Assembly (NCBI GenBank): GCA_049698215.1
Contig: JBAVXH010000151.1
Location: 1 to 20,631 of the forward strand
Length of the DNA: 20,631 bases
Origin: PALSA-894 sp049698215
GTDB taxonomy: Bacteria > Pseudomonadota > Alphaproteobacteria > Rhizobiales > Xanthobacteraceae
Direction of reading: 5' to 3'
Each line of letters opens with the position of its first letter. Position 1 is the first letter of the stretch. The notes under the pieces are model-generated. The model was not told the DNA's origin. It saw only the letters and a program-made list of their open reading frames with translations, and ran no database searches. Shown one piece after another: positions 7,968-13,501 of the stretch. The position numbers and the translations under genes were made by a program.

Positions 7968-9017
7968 TTACTGCGGCCGCGGCCGCTCTTCGTAATAGTT
8001 CAGCTTCTGTTGCAGTGGCGTGTCGTGCACGCGGATCAGGAACGCGGGCTCCTTGGCCGCTGAATGCTCGATCAGCGAGAAGCACGGCGCCGAGAACGTG
8101 TCGCCGGCCTTCCACGCGAAGGTCTCGCCGTTGATGGTCGACTTGCCCGCGCCTTCGACCACGTGATGCACCGCGCTGGTCGAGCGCAGCGGCGGCTTCA
8201 CGGTCTCGCCCGCGCGCAGCATCATGGCGGTGAAGCCCATCGTCGGCAGGCACGCATCGCCGGTTTCCGGATTGATGTAATCGAGCTCGACCGCCTCCGA
8301 GCGCGGCGTGTGCTCGGCGAGCGCGCGCAGGCCGGCCACGGCGTTCGCCCACGGATAACGCATCATCGGATAGGTCGGGCGCGCATGCCCGTTGCGGCGC
8401 GCCGGTACCATGCCGGGGGTCGCATACTCGACCTCGGATGCATCGGGACGATTTTTCGGCGCCTGCAGTTCGCGCTCGATCGAGTAGGCGGCTTCGAGAT
8501 CGATGAACAGCGGCAGGTCGAGCGCGTCGAGCCAGATCACCGGGCCTTTGCCGTCATGGCCGTGGTCGTGCCACGCGCCGCCTGGCGTGAGGATCAGGTC
8601 GCCGCGCTCCATCATGCACTTCTCGCCGTTCACGATGGTGTAGGCGCCTTCGCCCTCGACCACGATGCGTGCCGCGCTCGGCGTGTGGCGATGCGCGGGC
8701 GCCTTCTCGCCCGGCAGCAGGAGCTGCATGCCGCAGAAAATCGGTCCCGCGACGCGCATCGCGCCGGGCCCGCGGCCCGGATCGGAGAGGATCAGCACGC
8801 GCCGCTCGGCTTTCTCCACGGGCGTCAGCTCGCCCGCACGCAAGAGCAGCGGGCGGATGGTGTCGAAGGCCCAGAGGCACGCCTTGCTCTGCGGCTGCGG
8901 CGCGTCATGCGGCAGCGCCTTGCGCATCAGCGGCCAGAGCGGCGTCGTGTTCGCGCTCGCGACCGCGTCCCGATAGTCGGACGGCAGTTCTTCCATGGTG
9001 CCGAGGTTCGTGCTCAT
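7968..9017 (-). CDS. Gentisate 1,2-dioxygenase-family ring-cleaving enzyme
   Basis: A 349-residue bicupin of the gentisate 1,2-dioxygenase family, which uses Fe(II) and O2 to open the ring of gentisate (2,5-dihydroxybenzoate) to maleylpyruvate in the cytoplasm. The iron ligands appear as His109, His111 and His150 (PAHRHTPSAARIVVEGEG, then GGAWHDHGH); the 39-residue spacing from the second to the third His agrees with characterised enzymes. A second cupin spans about 255-330. The ATG at 9017 has a GAGGAA site; longer upstream reading has none. Relatives act on salicylate, 5-nitrosalicylate or 1-hydroxy-2-naphthoate, so the substrate is not settled. No maleylpyruvate isomerase or hydrolase gene is in the window. 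It leads the minus-strand block and is divergent from the MgtC-like gene. Confidence 0.9.
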   Translation of the reverse strand: MSTNLGTMEELPSDYRDAVASANTTPLWPLMRKALPHDAPQPQSKACLWAFDTIRPLLLRAGELTPVEKAERRVLILSDPGRGPGAMRVAGPIFCGMQLLLPGEKAPAHRHTPSAARIVVEGEGAYTIVNGEKCMMERGDLILTPGGAWHDHGHDGKGPVIWLDALDLPLFIDLEAAYSIERELQAPKNRPDASEVEYATPGMVPARRNGHARPTYPMMRYPWANAVAGLRALAEHTPRSEAVELDYINPETGDACLPTMGFTAMMLRAGETVKPPLRSTSAVHHVVEGAGKSTINGETFAWKAGDTFSAPCFSLIEHSAAKEPAFLIRVHDTPLQQKLNYYEERPRPQ

Positions 9018-9142
9018 GGGGTTCCTCGCCTGAAGTGTTGGCGGCTCAGGGCTCCGCATTTCCCGCGATTCATAAGCCAAGCTGCAAGCCACGCCTAGCC
9101 TTCTGCTATGCTGGTTGTGCCGGGCGGGGGCGAGGAGGAACC

Positions 9143-9613
9143 GTGAAAGCCGACCTGTTGTCCGCTGACGTCATGGTCATTCTGCGGCTGCTCGCTGCCG
9201 CGCTCGCCGGCATTATCCTCGGCTGGCCGCGCCAGACGAGCGACAAGCCGATCGGGATGCGCACGCTCGCCCTGGTATCGCTCGGCGCCGCGATGGTGAC
9301 GGTCGCGGCGCTACGCTATTTCGGGCTCAACGGCGAGCCGGACGCGATGAGCCGCGTGCTTCAAGGCATCGTGCAGGGGTTGACCGTCGGCGTTGGCTTC
9401 ATCGGCGCAGGCGTGATCCTGCGCGATACCAGCACCAACAAGGTGCACGGGTTAACGACAGCGACGACGGTGCTGATCGCGGCAGCGCTTGGCATCGCCT
9501 GCGGGCTCGGGGACTGGCTCGTCGCAGCAGCCGGGCTCGCGCTCGCGCTGGTGATCCTGATCGTGCTGAAGCGGTTCGAGGCCAGCGTCACGCGCGAGCC
9601 GGAGCGGCACTAG
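9143..9613 (+). CDS. MgtC/SapB-family membrane protein
   Basis: A 156-residue, mostly hydrophobic protein with about four or five membrane helices. It matches the MgtC hydrophobic domain: LRLLAAALAGIILGWPRQTSDKPIGMRTLALVSLGAA, then GLTVGVGFIGAGVILRD and VHGLTTATTVLIAAALGIACG. MgtC proteins are inner-membrane factors linked to magnesium stress and control of ATP synthase. This one ends after the hydrophobic domain and lacks the soluble C-terminal domain of Salmonella MgtC. The GTG start at 9143 is chosen because GAGGAGGAA lies just before it; the frame is open far upstream but only as a shadow of the dioxygenase gene. Its TAG stop overlaps the stop of the next, convergent gene in one CTAG. Confidence 0.9.
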   Translation: MKADLLSADVMVILRLLAAALAGIILGWPRQTSDKPIGMRTLALVSLGAAMVTVAALRYFGLNGEPDAMSRVLQGIVQGLTVGVGFIGAGVILRDTSTNKVHGLTTATTVLIAAALGIACGLGDWLVAAAGLALALVILIVLKRFEASVTREPERH

Positions 9614-9918
9614 AACCAGTAGGGCCGCATCTGCCAGTCGCGGCGCCAGCCGGTGAGCCGCCCGCGGCGGAACTGGAGGATGATGCGCGCGTCGACCGGG
9701 TACCAGCCCGGCACGCTCGACATCCGCTCCACCCTATAGCGCTCCGAGCCACGCGGGCCCGAAAGGTAGACCAGCGGCGCATCGACGCGCCGCGCGACCT
9801 CGTCGTAGGTCATGCCGAACAGCAGGGGATCGTTGTACGAGCCGAGCGGACGCTGCGGGCTGCCGGCGAGCGCCACGCCGGGGATCAGAAGAAGCGCAAT
9901 GAGGACCATCCGTCGCAT
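9610..9918 (-). CDS. Small secreted protein of unknown function
   Basis: About 102 residues. It starts with a clear signal peptide (MVLIALLLIPGVALA, then a likely cut before GSPQ), so the mature part of roughly 84 residues is periplasmic or secreted. The mature region is basic and aromatic (GMTYDEVARRVDAPLVYLSG, RYRVERM, a C-terminal RDWQMRPYWF). I do not recognise a family. A GTG at 9948, only 3 nt after the stop of the upstream DUF2939-like gene, is an alternative start that would imply coupled translation; I prefer ATG 9918 because it places the hydrophobic core near the N-terminus. It probably shares a transcript with that gene. Confidence 0.65.
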   Translation of the reverse strand: MRRMVLIALLLIPGVALAGSPQRPLGSYNDPLLFGMTYDEVARRVDAPLVYLSGPRGSERYRVERMSSVPGWYPVDARIILQFRRGRLTGWRRDWQMRPYWF

Positions 9919-9951
9919 CGCATGCCAGCATGCGAGCGCGCGGCGCACCGG

Positions 9952-10527
9952 TCAACTCGCTCTTTGCTTGACGAGTTCGCGCGCCAAACGGTCGGCCACC
10001 TCGTCCGGCAGCTCGAAGCCGGTGAGCTTCCACGTGAGGCCGTCGAGTGTCAGGTTGACGCGATATTGCCGCGCGCGCGGCTCGGTCACCGGAAGCCGCA
10101 GGCTGAAGTCGCGCAGGCCGTACTGCGCGCTGGCATAGAGCGCCCAGACATCGCCGAGCGCGTTCCAGTTCGGCGCCGGGATGGTCGGCGGACGGTCGCC
10201 GAGGACAGGCGTCGGCCAGCCGTTCTGCAAGAACTGGGCGAGCGCAACGCGCGAGAGGATTTTCGCAATCAGCGGGTCAGCGACCGCGGATGCGAGGTTA
10301 CCGATGAGGCCGCGGTCGAGCGGCAGGCCGGTCTGCCGCGCATAGGTCGCGAGCACCTGGCTGCGCAGCGAGCGGCCGAGCGCCGGATAGTCGACGCGCT
10401 CCTCGATGCGGGCGATGTCGCCGGACTGCACAGCGCGCGCAAGCGCGTAGACGCCGAAGAACGGCCACGCCGACCAGGCGACGAACAGCACGACGACGAT
10501 CAGAATTGCGGCGACGACCTTGCGCAT
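9952..10527 (-). CDS. DUF2939-like membrane-anchored protein
   Basis: A 191-residue protein with one N-terminal membrane helix (VVAAILIVVVLFVAWSAWPFF) and a soluble domain outside the cytoplasm. The pattern after the helix (YALARAVQSGDIARIEERVDYPALGRSLRSQV) followed by LASAVADPLIAKILS and a C-terminal LDGLTWKLTGFELPDE fits the DUF2939 family, whose function is unknown. ATG 10527 is preferred over one seven codons upstream because the helix then begins near the start. It is followed at once by the small secreted protein gene on the same strand, and the two are probably an operon. Confidence 0.8.
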   Translation of the reverse strand: MRKVVAAILIVVVLFVAWSAWPFFGVYALARAVQSGDIARIEERVDYPALGRSLRSQVLATYARQTGLPLDRGLIGNLASAVADPLIAKILSRVALAQFLQNGWPTPVLGDRPPTIPAPNWNALGDVWALYASAQYGLRDFSLRLPVTEPRARQYRVNLTLDGLTWKLTGFELPDEVADRLARELVKQRAS

Positions 10528-10761
10528 TGCTGGCGGGAATGACGGCACAATGCGGCGGCTTTGTGAGCGCTGCGCAAGGAAGCGTGGCCAAGTTGCGGTG
10601 CGCTCTCGCGAAACGCCTCACGCACGTCGCGTGGCACCTTAATTCAATTGCTTCGCATTCACCGTCCGCGCGCGAAAGGCAGTGGGCAACGACGTACCGT
10701 CAAACTGCGACCGCATCCGCGCGTTAGACGGTTCGCTTGGGCGGAATACGGGAGTGGATGC

Positions 10762-10992
10762 ATGCGCACATCGTGTGAGGGATTCGCTTGCGTTGAATGC
10801 GGTTGTGGCATGGTGGAAGTCGAGAGCGTGCCGGTGCTGCAGTCGCTGCAAGACCATGCGATCCATCGCTGCGCCGCGTGCGGGCATCTTGTTCTGGTGC
10901 AGGAGCATCCATCCGCGGACTCGCGCGCCGGCTGGCTCACACCGCTGCTCGTGGAGCTCAATCCCGGGATCACCTGCGTGGCGATGGTGTAG
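10762..10992 (+). CDS. Small four-cysteine (zinc-ribbon-like) protein
   Basis: A 76-residue protein with Cys10-x2-Cys13 and Cys37-x2-Cys40, the arrangement of a small zinc ribbon, with a further Cys5 and Cys15. The middle (GMVEVESVPVLQSLQDHAIHRC) looks like the two strands between zinc knuckles, and the tail is hydrophobic. I do not recognise the family. The ATG at 10762 is chosen because the cysteine core follows directly; the frame is open further upstream but without conserved character. The TAG stop ends at 10992, and the 3' CCA of the opposite-strand tRNA-Thr begins at 10993, so the two transcripts converge with no gap. Confidence 0.6.
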   Translation: MRTSCEGFACVECGCGMVEVESVPVLQSLQDHAIHRCAACGHLVLVQEHPSADSRAGWLTPLLVELNPGITCVAMV

Positions 10993-11067
10993 TGGTGCCG
11001 GATGAGGGGATTGAACCCCCGACCTTCGGTTTACAAAACCGCTGCTCTACCGCTGAGCTAATCCGGC
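10993..11067 (-). tRNA. tRNA-Thr (anticodon TGT)
   Basis: On the minus strand, a 75-nt cloverleaf: acceptor arm GCCGGAT with ATCCGGC, a D-arm with GCTC/GAGC, anticodon loop TTTGTAA giving TGT (reads ACA, Thr), a T-arm with GGTTCAATC, and an encoded CCA. All arms can pair, so the gene looks intact. Its first 37 nt are repeated exactly at 13340-13376. The upstream sequence is island DNA and shows only a weak promoter-like pair (TTGGGT, 17 nt, TCGAGT). Confidence 0.96.
11031..11067 (-). repeat. attachment-site-like repeat, copy in intact tRNA-Thr
   Basis: A 37-bp segment covering the tRNA-Thr 5' end through the anticodon loop. It is identical, in the same orientation, to 13340-13376; the match stops at the flanking base on both sides. 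The pair bounds 2,272 bp and has the form of attL/attR of an integrated element with its crossover in the anticodon stem-loop. Confidence 0.8.
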
Positions 11068-11099
11068 ATTTCAATGGGTTAGCGGGTTCGCTTACTCGA

Positions 11100-11124
11100 T
11101 TTGCTACGGCTTTGCTACCCAATT
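11100..11124. repeat. TTTGCTAC double repeat, left copy
   Basis: A 25-bp block containing TTTGCTAC twice and ending TTGCTACCCAATT. It matches 13200-13225 in the same orientation with one substitution and one extra base. The two copies lie just inside the two tRNA-derived repeats. They could be arm-type sites of the lost integrase or leftovers of coding ends; this is inference. Confidence 0.6.
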
Positions 11125-11187
11125 GGCGGGCGGCGCGGGCGCTAATGGCGATGTTTCGTTCTTGGCGTCAAACGAATGCCCACACGG

Positions 11188-11637
11188 CTATCTCTTCCTC
11201 AACTCGCGGATCGCGCCGAATTGTTGTTTCTCACAATACGCTTGCATCCGATAATCACCCGGCCATTCTCCTGTGCAGCGGCGCCGCACGGAAATGAACT
11301 GGTCCTGAGGAATGTCTGGCGGGCTGCCCATTGAGAGAGTCTGTAGCGATTCACGTTGCTGCTTTTCGCAGTAGGCCCGCATACGAAAATCGTCGCCCCA
11401 TTCGCTTCTACACTTCGCTTGCAACGTTTGTTCCTCGGTACCTCGATCCGATCCTTGTTGTTGCGCGACGGGAGGGGAACCGGCGGCTACCCAAGTTCCG
11501 TCGTCCCGTAAGAGTACTCTTCGGCCGCTTTCCGAAGTCGCGTACTCGGCGGCTTCTAAATTACGCACAGCGAACGAGAGCAATAGTAGAACGCTGAGCC
11601 CAACAAATTTGACAGCGGATGCAATCGGTCTTGTCAT
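11188..11637 (-). CDS. Secreted protein with duplicated Cys-x13-Cys unit
   Basis: A 149-residue protein with a signal peptide of about 30 residues (VGLSVLLLLSFAV ... LEAA). The mature part begins with YATSESGRRVLLRDDGTWV, a short 'attribute then DGTW' segment seen in exported proteins of several families. Then come two copies of one unit: residues 76-94 (CRSEWGDDFRMRAYCEKQQ) and 121-139 (CTGEWPGDYRMQAYCEKQQ). Each holds two cysteines 14 apart that may form a disulfide. Function is unknown. The ATG at 11637 overlaps the stop of the upstream gene as ATGA, so the two are translationally coupled; the upstream extension of the frame lacks support. It is the last gene of the three-gene operon inside the tRNA-bounded segment. 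Confidence 0.8.
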   Translation of the reverse strand: MTRPIASAVKFVGLSVLLLLSFAVRNLEAAEYATSESGRRVLLRDDGTWVAAGSPPVAQQQGSDRGTEEQTLQAKCRSEWGDDFRMRAYCEKQQRESLQTLSMGSPPDIPQDQFISVRRRCTGEWPGDYRMQAYCEKQQFGAIRELRKR

Positions 11638-11894
11638 TGGTGCGGTTCGCGTCGCGTTACGTAGTAAGTGCGCCGCCGTCCAACGGCAACGCAAAGCCCG
11701 AGCAAGATATTACCAGCGATCCAGACCGTACCGACGGCGGCCTCTTGGACGGCGCTCTGCGCTCCCGAAAGAAACGCGAAGGCCATCCCAATTTGAAACA
11801 GTACGAGCAGCACGACGGAGAATGATCCCCCTGCAGTGGGTTGAATGTCCTCGTGGATGCGAGCGATCTCGGTTATCCCCTTTTCGAACTTCAT
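11634..11894 (-). CDS. Small membrane protein with two helices
   Basis: An 86-residue protein with two hydrophobic stretches, about residues 24-45 (FSVVLLVLFQIGMAFAFL) and 53-72 (AVGTVWIAGNILLGLCVAVG), and a short charged N-terminus and basic C-terminus (GRRRTYYVTRREPHQ). It should be an inner-membrane protein with both ends in the cytoplasm. I do not recognise a family. GGGAACGG precedes the ATG. Its stop overlaps the next start by four bases (ATGA), and the upstream gene ends 36 nt before, so it is the middle gene of an operon with two other envelope proteins. Confidence 0.75.
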   Translation of the reverse strand: MKFEKGITEIARIHEDIQPTAGGSFSVVLLVLFQIGMAFAFLSGAQSAVQEAAVGTVWIAGNILLGLCVAVGRRRTYYVTRREPHQ

Positions 11895-11930
11895 CCGTTC
11901 CCATCCCCGTGGTATTTATCCGTTGACTGC

Positions 11931-12395
11931 TTATTTCAGTTCACCCGCGCTGATGGCACGTGCGCAGGCTCGATAATCGCTGATGCCGCCCTGAACGCGC
12001 TGTACCACGGAGTCAATCGCTGCCGCCCCTTCGATCCGGTCCGCTTGACGACGGAGGCGCTCCGCGTGCTCCTGAGCAGGGCTTGGCGCAAGGCTGGGGT
12101 GTTTTCGATATATTTGATCTTGGCTCGTGCGAGCTTCATCTGTGGCTCGGTCAGCGTCCGATTGCGCTTTGTGAAGGGTGCCGATCAGGCGGTGCGCACC
12201 GATCTCGGCGTCTCTGAGATATGACAGTTGAGCCTTCCAGAAAGTCACCCCGTACAGCCGCGCGCTGAGAGGGCCGAATAGTCCAGAGGGTTGGCAGGTG
12301 CTAAGGTTGATCTGACCACCGCTCGGCCAGGTCGCCCAGACAGCGGCAACCACGGCGACCCCCGCCAACAGTACCCTCCAATCAAGCGGCGACAT
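11931..12395 (-). CDS. Membrane-anchored helical protein, unknown function
   Basis: A 154-residue protein with one N-terminal membrane helix (VLLAGVAVVAAVWATW, about residues 8-23). Beyond it are helical, charged stretches (KAQSDADRATDEARTSQDQI, AQEHAERLRRQADRIEGAAAI), suggesting a periplasmic helical domain that may form a coiled coil. Two cysteines (Cys34, Cys144) could pair. It resembles no family I can name. It is the first gene of the operon that continues with the two-helix protein and the secreted Cys-repeat protein. Its promoter should lie in the 107-nt spacer shared with the divergent gene at 12503. The spacer includes an alternating CGCGCGCCCG run and a TATATA stretch. Confidence 0.7.
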   Translation of the reverse strand: MSPLDWRVLLAGVAVVAAVWATWPSGGQINLSTCQPSGLFGPLSARLYGVTFWKAQLSYLRDAEIGAHRLIGTLHKAQSDADRATDEARTSQDQIYRKHPSLAPSPAQEHAERLRRQADRIEGAAAIDSVVQRVQGGISDYRACARAISAGELK

Positions 12396-12502
12396 GTCCG
12401 TCTGCCAGATTTGCCAAGTTCTCCCATATATACCGCATTACGCGCGCCCGCGCGCGCCCGCATAACGGTGATAATGTAGAGCAGTGGCTAAAGTTGGCAG
12501 CG

Positions 12503-13087
12503 ATGGACAAGAAAGCAGTCGACGCGGCTCGCATCGAGTTCGATAGGGCGTTTCAGAGCATCACCGATATGGGAGGCGCGACGCATTTGGCCGAAATCGA
12601 AAGGCATTGGTCCGCCTTTCTTGTCGCCTCTGGACGGGTCTACACGAAGCTTGAACAGGGGGCTAAGTCGAACCCGCGTAGCTATGGCTGGTGGGGTCAA
12701 AAGGTCCATGAACGGCGGAACGATCCTTTGTTGTCGTACCTCTGGCACGCCAGAAATGCCGATGAGCACACGTTGGGTGCGGTTACCCACCAAGACCCCG
12801 GTTACGCTCGACAGGTTGAGCCTACGGCCGAAGAGCGTGCTCGCTTTGAGAAAGAAATGACAAACTTTCCGCACCCCTTCGCAGTGTTCGGTGTCATTGA
12901 AGCTCAATTTGCCCACGTGAAGCTTTTGGACGTGATGGACCGCGGCGTGACCTACAAAGTGCCTTACGTCCATAAAGGCAGCGAAGTCGCTAATCCGCAC
13001 CCGAATAATGTCGGGCTGTTCGGGCTGAAGTATCTGGAAGAAACACTTCAAGAAGCTGAGGCCCTGATGTCGGCGATGCCCATTTGA
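12503..13087 (+). CDS. Uncharacterised protein with HEPN-like R-x4-H motif
   Basis: A 194-residue soluble protein. The N-terminal half is helical (AARIEFDRAFQSITDMG, then AEIERHWSAFLVASGRVYTKLEQ). It is followed by SYGWWGQKVHERRNDPLLSYLWHARNADEH, which contains Arg84-Asn-x3-His89. That R-N-x3-H pattern at the start of a helix is the signature of HEPN-domain ribonucleases found in toxins and defence systems. The remainder (about residues 125-190) is a second domain I do not recognise. A TTG three codons upstream is an alternative start. It stands alone, divergent from the envelope operon, and no nucleotidyltransferase-type antitoxin is next to it. The family call is inference; the gene itself is well supported by codon use and length. 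Confidence 0.75.
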   Translation: MDKKAVDAARIEFDRAFQSITDMGGATHLAEIERHWSAFLVASGRVYTKLEQGAKSNPRSYGWWGQKVHERRNDPLLSYLWHARNADEHTLGAVTHQDPGYARQVEPTAEERARFEKEMTNFPHPFAVFGVIEAQFAHVKLLDVMDRGVTYKVPYVHKGSEVANPHPNNVGLFGLKYLEETLQEAEALMSAMPI

Positions 13088-13199
13088 CCGCGCCGCTTTC
13101 CGCCGCCCGTCGCGCCACGCCGTGATCGAGTCTGCGTCCGCAAAGCCGCGTTTCTGGTCAAGGCGCTTGGTCGTTTTCGCGCGTTGGATTGCGGGCGCC

Positions 13200-13225
13200 T
13201 TTGCTACCGCTCTTGCTACCCAATT
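13200..13225. repeat. TTTGCTAC double repeat, right copy
   Basis: A 26-bp block with TTTGCTACCGC followed by TTGCTACCCAATT, nearly identical to 11100-11124 and in the same orientation. It lies 114 nt inside the right tRNA-derived repeat, against 32 nt for the left copy. Confidence 0.6.
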
Positions 13226-13339
13226 CGCTGGTACGTGCAAAAACACATTGATACGCGAAAGGCTGCCGCGCTTCGCAAGTGCTGATGAAATGGGCTGTTC
13301 TGATACTCAGCGACACACGGCAAAACGGCAACGAACGAA

Positions 13340-13376
13340 TTACAAAACCGCTGCTCTACCGCTGAGCTAATCCGGC
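13340..13376 (-). repeat. Truncated tRNA-Thr copy (5' half), right boundary of the island
   Basis: Exact 37-bp copy of the tRNA-Thr 5' half, ending inside the anticodon loop. The 3' half is absent: the bases beyond it (13339 and lower) do not match a tRNA. It cannot give a functional tRNA by itself. A sigma70-like promoter directed into it lies 25 nt upstream, so this end probably keeps the ancestral 5' flank of the gene. Confidence 0.85.
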
Positions 13377-13401
13377 TGCCGGCGCGACGGCGTGGCGAGC
13401 C

Positions 13402-13430
13402 GAGATATCAGCCGCGTGCGCGGTTCTCAA
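13402..13430 (-). promoter_or_regulatory. Sigma70-like promoter facing the truncated tRNA-Thr
   Basis: On the minus strand: TTGAGA (13430-13425), a 17-nt spacer, and TATCTC (13407-13402), then 25 nt to the tRNA 5' end. Spacing and distance suit a tRNA promoter. Predicted by eye only. Confidence 0.55.
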
Positions 13431-13448
13431 GGCTCCCGCAAAGCCGAA

Positions 13449-13474
13449 GGGCCGGCAGCTTGCGCCGCCGGCCC
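13449..13474 (-). terminator. Hairpin downstream of the MFS gene
   Basis: GGGCCGGC (13449-13456) pairs with GCCGGCCC (13467-13474) around a 10-nt loop. On the minus strand it follows the transporter stop by 27 nt, and is followed by a moderately T-rich TTCGGCTTTG. A likely intrinsic terminator for the transporter gene, though the U-run is weak. Confidence 0.6.
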
Positions 13475-13501
13475 TCGATTTTGCACCTAACGCAGGAAGC
13501 G

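Larger units (their letters stand above)
13088..13501. other. Non-coding stretch holding the island's right boundary
   Basis: No convincing gene lies here. It contains the right TTTGCTAC repeat (13200-13225), the truncated tRNA-Thr copy (13340-13376), a promoter-like pair (13402-13430) and the terminator of the MFS gene (13449-13474). On the minus strand, the frame through the TTTGCTAC repeat reads ELGSKSGSK before a stop. This might be a vestige of a recombinase C-terminus, but it is too short to claim. Confidence 0.6.

Noticed and set aside
10797..11297. A 166-codon plus-strand frame running across the tRNA-Thr gene
   Set aside because: It is mainly the antisense of the tRNA; the peptide piece 'IEPPTFGLQNRCSTAELIR' is a familiar artefact of such genes.
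13122..13370. Plus-strand frame across the truncated tRNA copy
   Set aside because: It is composed of the TTTGCTAC repeat and tRNA antisense; no coding character or ribosome site.
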